The position numbers and the translations under genes were made by a program. Shown here in pieces: positions 43,258 to 51,586 of a DNA stretch of 58,290 nt. How positions within the stretch are numbered: position 1 is the first letter of the stretch; each line of letters opens with the position of its first letter. The notes beneath the pieces are model-generated. The model had not been told where the DNA came from, did not search any database, and saw nothing but the letters and a program-made list of their open reading frames with translations. The stretch spans positions 1 to 58,290 of the forward strand of contig CAJUCT010000029.1 in assembly GCA_910585015.1 (NCBI GenBank), read 5' to 3'. This DNA is from an uncultured Acetatifactor sp. Lineage in GTDB: Bacteria > Bacillota > Clostridia > Lachnospirales > Lachnospiraceae.

Positions 43258-44445
43258 GTGGCAGATAGAAGCAGGGGAAGCAGAGACAGAAGGAAGAAGA
43301 AAAAAGAACAGACAGAATATTTTTTCGACTACAGTCTGCTGTTCATCGTGCTGTTTCTGATGGGTTTTGGGCTGGTGATGATCTATTCCGCCAGTTCCTA
43401 TGAGGCCCAGCAGGATTTCGGCAGCGGAACATATTATCTGCGCAGGCAGCTGATTGCGGATATCCTGGGGCTGGTAGTTATGATTGTGATGGCAAATATT
43501 CCATACCGATTTTGGAGACGTTTCACCACACTGGCCTATTTTGTGTCCTTCGGGCTGATCTTTATGGTGCTGACACCGCTGGGTGTGTCCTCCCATGGAG
43601 CCAAGAGGTGGGTGGGCATTCCGGGTACCGGCTTTAACGTACAGCCCGCGGAGGTGGCAAAAGTCTGTATGATCCTTTTTCTGGCCAATATGGTGTGTCT
43701 GATGGGGAAAAAGCTGCGCACGGCCAAAGGACTGACGGTGTTGATTGTCCTGTCCCTTCCCCATTCCCTGGCGGTCTGGAAGGTCACGGAGAACTTAAGT
43801 TCCGCCATCATTATCCTGGGAATAGCCATGCTGATGATCTTTGTGGCTACCCCGGATTATAAAAGATTCGTAATCATGGGACTCATAGCGTCGGCGCTGA
43901 TACTCGGTATTGTGTGGGCCATTTTCAACACCTCCATCGTCGAAAAGCTGGGATTTCGAGGCGGGCGCATTCTGGCCTGGCGGGATCCGGAGGCATATGC
44001 CCAGGACAAAGGCTTCCAGACACTGCAGGCCCTATATGCCATCGGTTCCGGCGGCATCTGGGGCAAGGGACTGGGACAGAGTATGCAGAAGCTGGACTTT
44101 ATCCCCGAGGCCCAGAATGATATGATTTTTTCCATTATCTGCGAAGAACTGGGACTCTTCGGGGCTATAGCCATCATCCTGATGTTTATCATGCTGTTGT
44201 GGAGAATGATGATCGTGGCCAACAATGCGCCGGATTTGTTTGGGGCGCTGCTGGTGGTAGGCGTCATGGGCCACATTGCCATCCAGGTAATTCTCAACAT
44301 TGCGGTGGTGACAAACACCATACCCAACACAGGAATTTCCCTCCCCTTCATAAGTTACGGAGGTTCATCAGTGCTCTTTCTGATGATGGAGATTGGCCTG
44401 GTACTCAGCGTGGCCCGGCGGATCCAACTCAGGGAGCTGGTGTGA
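43258..44445 (+). CDS. ftsW: SEDS peptidoglycan polymerase FtsW/SpoVE
   Basis: A 395-residue SEDS-family protein with ten predicted helices. The motif GAKRWVGIPGTGFNVQPAE and the C-terminal ISLPFISYGGSS are family signatures. SEDS proteins polymerise glycan strands with a class B PBP partner; two PBPs are encoded upstream. The start is GTG 43258, seven bases after GAGGAG. The position matches SpoVE/FtsW in Firmicutes division clusters; which of the two it is cannot be told by sequence alone. Confidence 0.9.
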   Translation: MADRSRGSRDRRKKKKEQTEYFFDYSLLFIVLFLMGFGLVMIYSASSYEAQQDFGSGTYYLRRQLIADILGLVVMIVMANIPYRFWRRFTTLAYFVSFGLIFMVLTPLGVSSHGAKRWVGIPGTGFNVQPAEVAKVCMILFLANMVCLMGKKLRTAKGLTVLIVLSLPHSLAVWKVTENLSSAIIILGIAMLMIFVATPDYKRFVIMGLIASALILGIVWAIFNTSIVEKLGFRGGRILAWRDPEAYAQDKGFQTLQALYAIGSGGIWGKGLGQSMQKLDFIPEAQNDMIFSIICEELGLFGAIAIILMFIMLLWRMMIVANNAPDLFGALLVVGVMGHIAIQVILNIAVVTNTIPNTGISLPFISYGGSSVLFLMMEIGLVLSVARRIQLRELV

Positions 44446-44447
44446 GA

Positions 44448-44494
44448 AGAGTTTCCAGCCACTCGCAGCAAAGGCTGCTTCGCGGAGAAACTCT
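44448..44494 (+). other. Stem-loop after ftsW
   Basis: AGAGTTTC pairs with GAAACTCT and encloses GCAGCAAAGGCTGC. It lacks a T run, so it may protect the 3' end of the message rather than terminate. Confidence 0.45.
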
Positions 44495-44507
44495 AAGTCT
44501 CACACTC

Positions 44508-44532
44508 AAAAATGCCGGAAGTACGGCATTTT
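44508..44532 (+). terminator. Terminator between ftsW and murA
   Basis: AAAATGCCG-GAAGTA-CGGCATTTT is a perfect stem with an A run before and a short T run after. It would separate murA transcription from the ftsW unit. Confidence 0.65.
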
Positions 44533-44656
44533 CATCTGGATTTGAACTGCGACATGTAGGTTGGCGGAAGAAGCGAAAAAATCGGGACAACGCAACAATA
44601 CCTGTTTTTTGTCATATGATAGAATAATTCATGACTTAAAGAGCGAAAGGTGTGCC

Positions 44657-45937
44657 ATGAGCGCTATCCCACAAAAAGCCACAGGGGAGATCCGTATCCG
44701 AGGGGGAGTACGCCTTCAGGGTAAGGTGAAGATACAAGGGTCTAAGAATGCGGCACTGCCAATTCTGGCAGCTACGATTTTAGCAGAAGGAGAGAGTTGT
44801 CTTAAGGATTGTCCTAAGATTTCGGATGTATATCGGATGCTGAGACTGCTGCAAAGCCTTGGCGGGCATGTGCGCTGGGAGGGGGAAGGGGTCTGTGTCA
44901 GTACAGGCAGTATCACTACACAGGATATGCCGGCGGACGCCATCACCGGCATGCGATCCTCCCTGTGCCTTCTGGGGGCTCTGCTGGCCCGGTGCGGCAG
45001 CATCGTCATGGAGTATCCCGGCGGCTGTGTTATTGGTAAGCGCCCCATCGACCTGCACTTGCAGGCCCTGGAACAGATGGGGGTTTGCTTTCACGAGGAG
45101 GGAGGCAGAATCTGCGGCCGGGCGCCAAAGGGGCTTTGCGGCGCGGAGATTTCTCTGCCGCTGCCCAGTGTGGGAGCCACGGAAAATATTCTGCTGGCGG
45201 CAGTTACGGCCAGGGGCTGTACCCGGATAGAAGGGGCGGCCAGAGAGCCGGAGGTGGAAGCCCTGTGCAGATATCTGAATGCCTGCGGGGCCAGGATTGA
45301 CGGCATAGGCACTTCCCGTCTGGAAATTCGGGGAGTCCGGCGGATCCATGGAGCCACCTACCGGATACCGGCGGACAGGATTGTGGCGGGAACTTATCTG
45401 TACGCAGCCCTGGGTACCCGCGGCTGTATCCTGCTGGAACAGGCTCCATGCCAGCATATGCGCGCAGTGATTCAGATGGCGGAGCGGATGGGCGCCATAT
45501 GCCAGGTGACGGGAGAGGGACTGTATGTGCAATCCCTTGGAGAAGTGGTTTCTCCTGGCCTGATCCGCACGGGAGTGTATCCCGGATTTCCCACGGATAT
45601 GCAGTCCATTGCGCTGGCCGTCTCTGCCATGGCATCGGGGGAAACCCGGATCGAAGAGCGTATCTTCGAGGATCGTTTCCGAGTGGCAGAGCCCCTGCGG
45701 CAGATGGGTGCGGATATCCGGCAGATTGATCCGGGCAGTCTGTGGGTAAAAGGCGGCAGCCGTCTGCACGGGGAGCGGGTGAAAGCCTGCGAACTGCGGG
45801 GGGGCGCCGCCCTGGTGGTGGCGGGGCTGATGGCGGAGGGAGAGACCGTCATCACCGGCTGCGAGTATATTGAGAGAGGTTACGAGAATATCTGTAAAGA
45901 TTTAAGAGAGTTAGGAGCAAGAATAAACAGTGTATAA
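44657..45937 (+). CDS. murA: UDP-GlcNAc 1-carboxyvinyltransferase MurA
   Basis: A 426-residue enzyme for the first committed peptidoglycan step. The N-terminal KIQGSKNAALPILAA, MRSSLCLLGALLAR, the loop PGGCVIGKRPIDLH with the fosfomycin-target cysteine, and FPTDMQS are intact. Upstream codons in the same frame are non-family; ATG 44657 has AAAGG a few bases before. It overlaps ftsQ by eight bases and takes the place where murG often sits. Confidence 0.93.
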   Translation: MSAIPQKATGEIRIRGGVRLQGKVKIQGSKNAALPILAATILAEGESCLKDCPKISDVYRMLRLLQSLGGHVRWEGEGVCVSTGSITTQDMPADAITGMRSSLCLLGALLARCGSIVMEYPGGCVIGKRPIDLHLQALEQMGVCFHEEGGRICGRAPKGLCGAEISLPLPSVGATENILLAAVTARGCTRIEGAAREPEVEALCRYLNACGARIDGIGTSRLEIRGVRRIHGATYRIPADRIVAGTYLYAALGTRGCILLEQAPCQHMRAVIQMAERMGAICQVTGEGLYVQSLGEVVSPGLIRTGVYPGFPTDMQSIALAVSAMASGETRIEERIFEDRFRVAEPLRQMGADIRQIDPGSLWVKGGSRLHGERVKACELRGGAALVVAGLMAEGETVITGCEYIERGYENICKDLRELGARINSV

Positions 45938-46688
45938 GATGCGGCGGAAGAAGAAAAGAAAATGGCCGATAGTGTTGCTGGTGTTATTTTGTTTGTCAGC
46001 GTTGGCGCTGGGGGCGGGATACTATGTTCTCAGCGCCTACACCATCAAAAACGTGTATGTGGAGGGGAATATCCACTATACCCAGGAGGAGATCCGTGAG
46101 ATTGTCATGGACGGTCCTTTGGGGAATAATTCCCTGTATCTGTCCCTGAAGTACAAAAAGAGGGGCATAGAGGGCATACCCTTCGTGGACGTGATGGATG
46201 TGAGTATCTTGTCGCCGGACACCATTAAGATTACCGTATATGAAAAAGCCCTGGCCGGATATGTGGCCTATATGGACAGCTATATGTATTTTGACAAGGA
46301 CGGCTATGTGGTGGAGAGTTCCAAGATAAAAACCGACGGTGTGCCCCAGATCACCGGACTGCAGTTTGAATCCTGCACATTGGGGCAGAAGCTGCCGGTG
46401 GAGCGGGAGGATATTTTCGCCAGCATCATGGATCTGACCAAGCTTCTCAGCAAATATGAGCTTTCGCCGGACCGGATATACTTCCGGGATTATGCGGAGA
46501 TCACTCTGTATTTTGCGGACGTGCGGGTGGCTTTGGGCATGGGGAACAACCTGGAAGAAAAACTGACGGTGCTGCCCACCTTCCTACAGGGACTGGTAGG
46601 ACAAAGGGGGATTTTACGAATGGAAAACTATGACAGGGATACCAAAACAACCGTTTTTGAGACAGATGAGCCGGAAACGCCGGGATAA
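45930..46688 (+). CDS. ftsQ: Division protein FtsQ/DivIB
   Basis: A 252-residue single-pass protein: basic N-terminus, one helix (WPIVLLVLFCLSALALGAGY), then a POTRA domain beginning SAYTIKNVYVEGNIHYTQEEI and a beta region. This is the FtsQ/DivIB layout, which bridges FtsL/FtsB and the Z-ring machinery. GTG 45930 has GGAG 13 bases upstream and overlaps murA; ATG 45939 is an alternative. Placement just before ftsZ supports the call. Confidence 0.86.
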   Translation: MYKMRRKKKRKWPIVLLVLFCLSALALGAGYYVLSAYTIKNVYVEGNIHYTQEEIREIVMDGPLGNNSLYLSLKYKKRGIEGIPFVDVMDVSILSPDTIKITVYEKALAGYVAYMDSYMYFDKDGYVVESSKIKTDGVPQITGLQFESCTLGQKLPVEREDIFASIMDLTKLLSKYELSPDRIYFRDYAEITLYFADVRVALGMGNNLEEKLTVLPTFLQGLVGQRGILRMENYDRDTKTTVFETDEPETPG

Positions 46689-46715
46689 AAAAACAACTTT
46701 TTTCTAAAAAATGTG

Positions 46716-46744
46716 TTGATTAATTCTAGAAATAATTATATGAT
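46716..46744 (+). promoter_or_regulatory. Promoter of ftsZ
   Basis: TTGATT (46716-46721), a 17-base spacer, TATGAT (46739-46744), 42 bases before the start. It gives ftsZ its own transcript. Confidence 0.65.
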
Positions 46745-46786
46745 AGTCTATATGGAGTTTATACGGGAAAGAAGGAGGACAAGCCT

Positions 46787-47968
46787 TTGCTGGAAATTAA
46801 GACGAATGACGCAGAAGCCGCTGCCAGAATCATCGTTGTCGGTGTGGGTGGAGCAGGCAATAATGCTGTTAATAGAATGATTGACGAAAAGATTGACGGT
46901 GTGGAGTTTGTTGGTGTAAATACAGATAAGCAGGCCCTGCAGTTGTGCAAGGCCCCAAAATTGCTGCAGATTGGCGAGAAGCTGACCAAGGGACTGGGCG
47001 CAGGCGCAAAGCCGGAGGTGGGTGAGAAGGCCGCGGAGGAAAGTTCCGAGGAGATTGCGGGTGCGCTGACCGGCGCGGACATGGTGTTTGTCACCTGTGG
47101 TATGGGCGGCGGCACAGGAACCGGCGCTGCCCCCGTGGTGGCCAAACTCGCCAAGGATATGGGTATTCTGACTGTAGGGGTTGTGACCAAGCCCTTTCGT
47201 TTTGAGGCTAAGGCCCGCATGACCAATGCCCTGGCCGGTATCAACAAGATTAAAGACAATGTGGATACCCTGATTGTGATCCCCAACGACAAGCTGCTGG
47301 AGATCGTAGATCGAAGAACCACTATGCCTGAAGCCCTTAAGAAAGCGGATGAAGTGCTTCAGCAGGCAGTGCAGGGTATTACGGATCTGATCAATATCCC
47401 TTCCGTCATCAATCTGGACTTTGCGGATGTACAGACCGTTATGAAGGACAAGGGTATCGCCCATATCGGCATCGGCGAGGGAAAGGGAGACGACAAGGCC
47501 ATGGACGCTGTGAAGCAGGCGGTGGAAAGTCCTCTGCTGGAGACTACCATATCGGGAGCTACCGATATCATTATCAATGTGTCCGGCGATATCACACTGG
47601 CGGATGCCAACGACGCGGCAAGCTATGTAGAGCAGTTGGCCGGTGAGGATATCAATGTTATTCTGGGCGCCATGTATGACGATTCCAGGTCTGACAGCTG
47701 TACCATCACGGTGATTGCCACCGGTCTGGAGGATGTTCCGAACGCTGCGCCTCAGTCTCGGCTGGGCGGCGGGCTGCCTTACAAGAGTCCTGCGGCACAC
47801 GTGCCTCCCAGTTCTTTGAAGAATTTTACCGTACAGTCCGGCAATACAGCAAATACAGGAAACGGAACTCCGGCGAGACCTCTGACAGGAATTAACCGGC
47901 CCACAGATATCCGCAGCAATGTGGAGGAGAAATCCTTGAATATTCCCAGTTTTCTCCAGAGAAAATAA
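46787..47968 (+). CDS. ftsZ: Cell division GTPase FtsZ
   Basis: A 393-residue tubulin homologue. GGAGNNAVNRMID, the tubulin signature GGGTGTGAAP, and the T7 loop NLDFADVQTVM are intact. A short linker leads to the C-terminal peptide NIPSFLQRK that binds partners. The start is TTG 46787, with AAGGAGG 9 bases upstream; no ATG precedes the family N-terminus. No ftsA lies upstream. A terminator follows. Confidence 0.96.
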   Translation: MLEIKTNDAEAAARIIVVGVGGAGNNAVNRMIDEKIDGVEFVGVNTDKQALQLCKAPKLLQIGEKLTKGLGAGAKPEVGEKAAEESSEEIAGALTGADMVFVTCGMGGGTGTGAAPVVAKLAKDMGILTVGVVTKPFRFEAKARMTNALAGINKIKDNVDTLIVIPNDKLLEIVDRRTTMPEALKKADEVLQQAVQGITDLINIPSVINLDFADVQTVMKDKGIAHIGIGEGKGDDKAMDAVKQAVESPLLETTISGATDIIINVSGDITLADANDAASYVEQLAGEDINVILGAMYDDSRSDSCTITVIATGLEDVPNAAPQSRLGGGLPYKSPAAHVPPSSLKNFTVQSGNTANTGNGTPARPLTGINRPTDIRSNVEEKSLNIPSFLQRK

Positions 47969-47994
47969 AAAACAACATAAAGTAGTTTATCACG

Positions 47995-48027
47995 AAGGCT
48001 TACGTCTCAAAAAGTAAGCCTTTTTTC
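47995..48027 (+). terminator. Terminator after ftsZ
   Basis: AAGGCTTAC and GTAAGCCTT form a perfect 9-bp stem followed by TTTT. It ends the division cluster. Confidence 0.85.
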
Positions 48028-48040
48028 TGTGTCTTTCTGA

Positions 48041-48047
48041 TGTCGAA
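48041..48047 (+). promoter_or_regulatory. Spo0A box
   Basis: TGTCGAA is the core of the Spo0A binding site, placed 44 bases upstream of the -35 of the spoIIGA promoter. In B. subtilis phosphorylated Spo0A drives this operon from sites upstream of the -35. Confidence 0.55.
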
Positions 48048-48084
48048 ATTTCAAGACGGCTTTTCGCCACGGTTCTACCTGATT

Positions 48085-48117
48085 ATGACAAATTATATAG
48101 CCTGTATCCTTTATACT
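48085..48117 (+). promoter_or_regulatory. spoIIGA promoter with a long spacer
   Basis: ATGACA (48085-48090) and TATACT (48112-48117) are separated by 21 bases. This is too long for an ordinary sigma-A promoter but matches the peculiarity of the Spo0A-activated B. subtilis spoIIG promoter, whose spacer is 22 bases. Confidence 0.5.
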
Positions 48118-48160
48118 GATTATGAAGACCTGGGGAACGGATCTTAAGGGAGGATTATTT

Positions 48161-48961
48161 ATGTATTATGAAGTCTACCTGGACAGTATCTTCTTGATCT
48201 GTTTCTGCATGAACCGGTATCTCCTGGGGCTGGCTGTCCTGTGTCTGCCATGCACTGCCACGCACGTCAGACTGTGGGCGGGAGCGGCGGTGGGAGCGAT
48301 GGGAGAATTGCTGTCGCTGCTTATTCCCGTGGGCGGAATGCCCCTTCGGCTGGCATTGCTCGCAGTCACTCTGTACGGAATGGAAGGGATAACTTTCCGA
48401 TGCTGGTGGGGAAGGGGGCTTGTCAAAATCACGGAAGGTCTATGCGTCTTTTTTTTCCTGTTGGGAGGTGTACTGAAATTGTTTCTCAGGCTGCTGCCGG
48501 GGAAGGCGGACTGGCTGACGGGCAGCGCCGCCGTGCTTCTGCTGGGAGCCGGATGCTATGAGGGGATCCGTCTGCTGGTACTGCGCCGGCAAAGAGACCG
48601 GGAGAACTGCAAGGTTACCTTGTACGGAGCGGACGGGCGCGGCATACAGGTGGAGGGACTGGTGGATACGGGCAACAGCCTGACGGAACCCATCAGCGGC
48701 AGACCGGTAGCTGTGCTGGAGCAAAGCGTATGGGAGCAATTGTATCCCGGACAGCCGCCCTCCGGCATGAGGGTGATCCCTTACCACAGTGTGGGGAAGT
48801 CCTCGGGAATCCTGACCGGTTATCCCATGAAGGATATGGAGGTGGAGATCGGAGGTATCCGGCAGAAATGCCGGGACATATATATAGCCATATGGCAGGA
48901 GAGACTGTCCGAGGCAGGAGGTTACCATATCCTGCTGCAGCCGGCTATGCTGGAAGATTAA
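48161..48961 (+). CDS. spoIIGA: Pro-sigma-E processing peptidase SpoIIGA
   Basis: A 266-residue aspartic peptidase: about five hydrophobic helices in the first half and a cytoplasmic protease half with the active-site motif LVDTGNSL (D169). It forms a dimer in the forespore septum and cleaves pro-sigma-E. ATG 48161 (MYYEVYLDSIF) is behind GGGAGGA; the upstream in-frame codons lack support. sigE follows 50 bases on, the standard pairing. Confidence 0.92.
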   Translation: MYYEVYLDSIFLICFCMNRYLLGLAVLCLPCTATHVRLWAGAAVGAMGELLSLLIPVGGMPLRLALLAVTLYGMEGITFRCWWGRGLVKITEGLCVFFFLLGGVLKLFLRLLPGKADWLTGSAAVLLLGAGCYEGIRLLVLRRQRDRENCKVTLYGADGRGIQVEGLVDTGNSLTEPISGRPVAVLEQSVWEQLYPGQPPSGMRVIPYHSVGKSSGILTGYPMKDMEVEIGGIRQKCRDIYIAIWQERLSEAGGYHILLQPAMLED

Positions 48962-49011
48962 AGGACGGCAGAAACTTTAAAACAACTCAAGTGTAGAAAG
49001 GAATGAAAGAT

Positions 49012-49752
49012 ATGGTTTTGATGGCATCTATTCCTGTGGGCATTCCCCTGTGGGTGTTTCACCGGGAGAAGGCAAAGAGAGTACATAGACAGGGAGATAT
49101 TCATTATATCGGCGGGGCGGAGGTGCTGCCGCCTCCGCTGGAACTGGAGAGGGAGACCCAGATGATCGGCGCGCTGGGGACAGAATCCGAGGAGGAGGCC
49201 AAATCCATACTGATCGAGCACAACCTGCGCCTGGTGGTTTATATCGCCAAGAAATTTGACAATACCGGCGTGGGGGTGGAGGATTTAATCTCCATCGGCA
49301 CCATAGGGCTGATCAAGTCCATCAACACTTTTAAGCCGGACAAAAATATCAAGCTGGCCACCTATGCCTCCAGATGCATCGAAAACGAAATTCTCATGTA
49401 TCTGCGGCGCAACAATAAGACCCGGCTGGAGGTGTCCATCGACGAGCCGCTGAATGTGGACTGGGACGGCAATGAACTATTGCTTTCGGATATCCTGGGC
49501 ACGGACGAGGACATTATCTACCGGGATATGGAGAATGAGGTGGAGCGCAGCCTGCTTTTAAAGGCGATCAACAAACTCACGGACCGGGAAAAGACCATCA
49601 TCCGCCTGCGCTTCGGCCTGGGGCACCCGGACGGGCAGGAGATGACACAGAAGGAGGTGGCCTCTCTGCTGGGTATCTCCCAGTCCTACATATCCAGACT
49701 GGAAAAAAAGATCATGAAGCAGTTGAAAAAAGAGATGAGCAATAGTATTTAA
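49012..49752 (+). CDS. sigE: Mother-cell sporulation sigma factor SigE
   Basis: A 246-residue sigma-70-family protein. The N-terminal pro-sequence runs to GDIHYIGGAEVLPPPLE, the conserved area around the SpoIIGA cut. Region 2 has NLRLVVYIAKKF and GLIKSINTFKPDK; region 4 has ISQSYISRLEKKI. ATG 49012 is 9 bases from AAAGGA; ATG 49003 is too close. It should direct mother-cell genes early in sporulation. Confidence 0.94.
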   Translation: MVLMASIPVGIPLWVFHREKAKRVHRQGDIHYIGGAEVLPPPLELERETQMIGALGTESEEEAKSILIEHNLRLVVYIAKKFDNTGVGVEDLISIGTIGLIKSINTFKPDKNIKLATYASRCIENEILMYLRRNNKTRLEVSIDEPLNVDWDGNELLLSDILGTDEDIIYRDMENEVERSLLLKAINKLTDREKTIIRLRFGLGHPDGQEMTQKEVASLLGISQSYISRLEKKIMKQLKKEMSNSI

Positions 49753-49845
49753 TAACGAATAAATGGCAGATTTTCCCTTTTCAAATCTATATTTATAGTA
49801 TATACTAAGAAGAACAGGTGAAGAAAAAGAGGCATTGAATGCTTT

Positions 49846-50139
49846 ATGATACAGAGAGACGACATTTTGTCCATGGAATTTTTGAAAAAGACGGAATTTA
49901 CGGGAAGCCACCAGGGTATGCGTTACCGCCTGGAGGGCGTCAGCCGTGAGGAGGGGAAGAGGCTGCTGGCGACAGTGTGGCCGGAGCCATATAACTATGT
50001 GACGACGCCGGAGGAGAAAAAGCATCGCGCGGAGTTCTCCTTTGATGAGGACGGGGTGACGGACGCCGTGGCCTGGATGAACGACAGGCTTTTTGCGGAC
50101 AGGGAGCAGTGGCAGGACAGCTGCCGCCGCTGGGACTAA
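49846..50139 (+). CDS. Small protein of unknown function
   Basis: A 97-residue soluble protein without a motif I recognise. It is mixed alpha/beta with many charged residues, and contains VWPEPYNYVTTPEEKK in the middle and a W/C-containing end (QWQDSCRRWD). The start ATG 49846 has a weak, distant AGAGG site. VanZ follows 39 bases on. Both lie between sigE and sigG, which are next to each other in many Clostridia. Confidence 0.65.
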   Translation: MIQRDDILSMEFLKKTEFTGSHQGMRYRLEGVSREEGKRLLATVWPEPYNYVTTPEEKKHRAEFSFDEDGVTDAVAWMNDRLFADREQWQDSCRRWD

Positions 50140-50178
50140 TGAGATCACCTGCAAAACAGACGGATTGGAAGAAATGAT

Positions 50179-50706
50179 ATGTTGAAATATATTATCAGTG
50201 ACATGTTGGCGACGCTGCGCTATCTCCCCTACGGGATCATAGCGGGGCTGTTTGCCGTCTTGATTTTGCACGGTATTAACCGGGGCAGGAAAAGGCGGGG
50301 CAAGGACACGGTATCGCTGCCGGCGGTGTCCTGCCTGGTGATGTATGTGGCGGTTCTGTTGGTGATCACCTATTTTTCCAGAGAGAGCGGCACCAGGGGC
50401 GGACTGGATCTGGAGCTTTTTTCCACATGGGGCATCAACAAGCGCAATAACGCCTATGTGGTGGAAAATGTGCTGCTGTTTATTCCCTATGGCTTTGTGC
50501 TGGCCTGGGCCGATGCCTGGCAGAGAAATTTTTTCAGGAACCTTTTCACCGGGGCGCTGACCAGTCTTGCCATCGAATGTATGCAGCTTGTCACAGGAAG
50601 AGGCTTTTTTCAGATCGATGATATTCTGACCAATATCCTGGGCACAATTTTGGGATTTCTCTGTTACTGGCTGCTTTATGGCATTTGCGGATTATTCAGG
50701 AAATAG
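50179..50706 (+). CDS. VanZ-family membrane protein
   Basis: A 175-residue protein with about five helices. The helix with NVLLFIPYGFVLAW and the segment GRGFFQIDDILTNILGTILG (the D-D-x-x-x-N motif) are the VanZ signatures. The family namesake gives low-level teicoplanin resistance; most members have no known role. No other van gene is near, so resistance should not be assumed. The following 250 bases hold only a promoter. Confidence 0.83.
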   Translation: MLKYIISDMLATLRYLPYGIIAGLFAVLILHGINRGRKRRGKDTVSLPAVSCLVMYVAVLLVITYFSRESGTRGGLDLELFSTWGINKRNNAYVVENVLLFIPYGFVLAWADAWQRNFFRNLFTGALTSLAIECMQLVTGRGFFQIDDILTNILGTILGFLCYWLLYGICGLFRK

Positions 50707-50875
50707 AAAGCTTGGACATGTTGTGCATCCAAGTACTGATTAACGCCGGAGGAGGACAGCGGTATGGGGCAGAGCGACGCGACGGATAAGCAAGCTGGAG
50801 CGATGTGGGCGCCGGGGAATACAGAAGTAAGTTATTTCAGGACAGTTCCCAGGCAAAACAGAGTGAAATAAAGAC

Positions 50876-50904
50876 TTTACACTTTGGATGCTAATTGTTA
50901 TAAT
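50876..50904 (+). promoter_or_regulatory. Strong promoter with overlapping dyad
   Basis: TTTACA (50876-50881), a 17-base spacer, TATAAT (50899-50904). A perfect inverted repeat, AATTGTTA (50893-50900) and TAACAATT (50910-50917), covers the -10 and start site, as a repressor operator would. Confidence 0.7.
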
Positions 50905-50954
50905 AAAGGTAACAATTACCATATAATCAGGCACTCAAAGAAAGAGGTGATCCT

Positions 50955-51146
50955 ATGCCAAACGGTCTCGAAATTACTAAAGCGGCCCTTGATGACTTTA
51001 AGAAGATCCAGGAGTATATGCTTTTGGCAAAAGAGGAGAATGCCACAAAGACATATGCAAAATTGAAGGATGAATATCTAACACTGAAAGCAATATTGAA
51101 TGTGGCAGGTGTAAATCTGACGGATATTGACAAAATAAAAGAATAA
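50955..51146 (+). CDS. Small helical protein of unknown function
   Basis: A 63-residue, lysine- and glutamate-rich protein (MPNGLEITKAALDDFKKIQE at the start) that should be almost wholly helical with coiled-coil tendency. No cysteines, no membrane segment. It has a good SD (AGAGGTGAT) and its own strong, apparently operator-controlled promoter. I know no family for it. Confidence 0.65.
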   Translation: MPNGLEITKAALDDFKKIQEYMLLAKEENATKTYAKLKDEYLTLKAILNVAGVNLTDIDKIKE

Positions 51147-51149
51147 CCG

Positions 51150-51200
51150 TTATACTCACAACCGCTAAGCTTTTTATACTCACGGGCGATGAAATCTGCC
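51150..51200 (+). repeat. Palindromic repeat family C, copy 2
   Basis: TTATACTCACAACCGCTAAG and TATACTCACGGGCGATGAAA are two direct, partly matching heads. The second matches the arms at 53.3 kb. No inverted arm is seen here, so this is an incomplete or rearranged copy. Confidence 0.5.
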
Positions 51201-51244
51201 GGTATGTCCTAAGTATTGGGATTATATGAAGGGATCGGAGTGAG

Positions 51245-51507
51245 ATGGGAGAGATTGTCAAAGTGTTTTGTGAGTCCTGCAATTCGGCGTGGGAACGCCA
51301 TACCGGGTGTGGAATGCGGTACGCAAAAACTGCGCCGGCATTGTGAGCGTTCCGGTGCTGCGATTGCTTGACAGTGATACGCTGTACGTCGGCGTATGCC
51401 CGGACTGCGGGAAAGAGGTAAGACCCATAAAAGCCCTTCAGAGGATTCAGTGTCCTGTGTGCAAAAAGAGGATGCTCAAATCAGTGGAGACAGGACGGTG
51501 GGATTGA
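51245..51507 (+). pseudogene. Broken zinc-ribbon protein
   Basis: ATG 51245, behind GGAGTGAG, opens MGEIVKVFCESCNSAWERHTG with a CxxC and a further TGCG, then stops at TGA 51344. A second frame from 51289 gives NCAGIVSVPVLRLLDSD, then CPDCGKE and CPVCKKRM, ending at TGA 51505-51507. The two pieces look like the N- and C-terminal zinc knuckles of one protein whose middle was lost with a frame change. I expect it to be inactive, but two separate tiny proteins cannot be excluded. Confidence 0.5.
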
Positions 51508-51586
51508 ATAGTACCCTTGCATTTAAAGTTATGTAAATGCAAGGGTATTTCTCTGCTTTATACGGCATTGCCTTACGGCCTGCTTT

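Noticed and set aside
50179..50706. Vancomycin or teicoplanin resistance locus
   Set aside because: Only a VanZ-family protein is present; no vanA/H/X or regulator genes. Family members are mostly unrelated to resistance.
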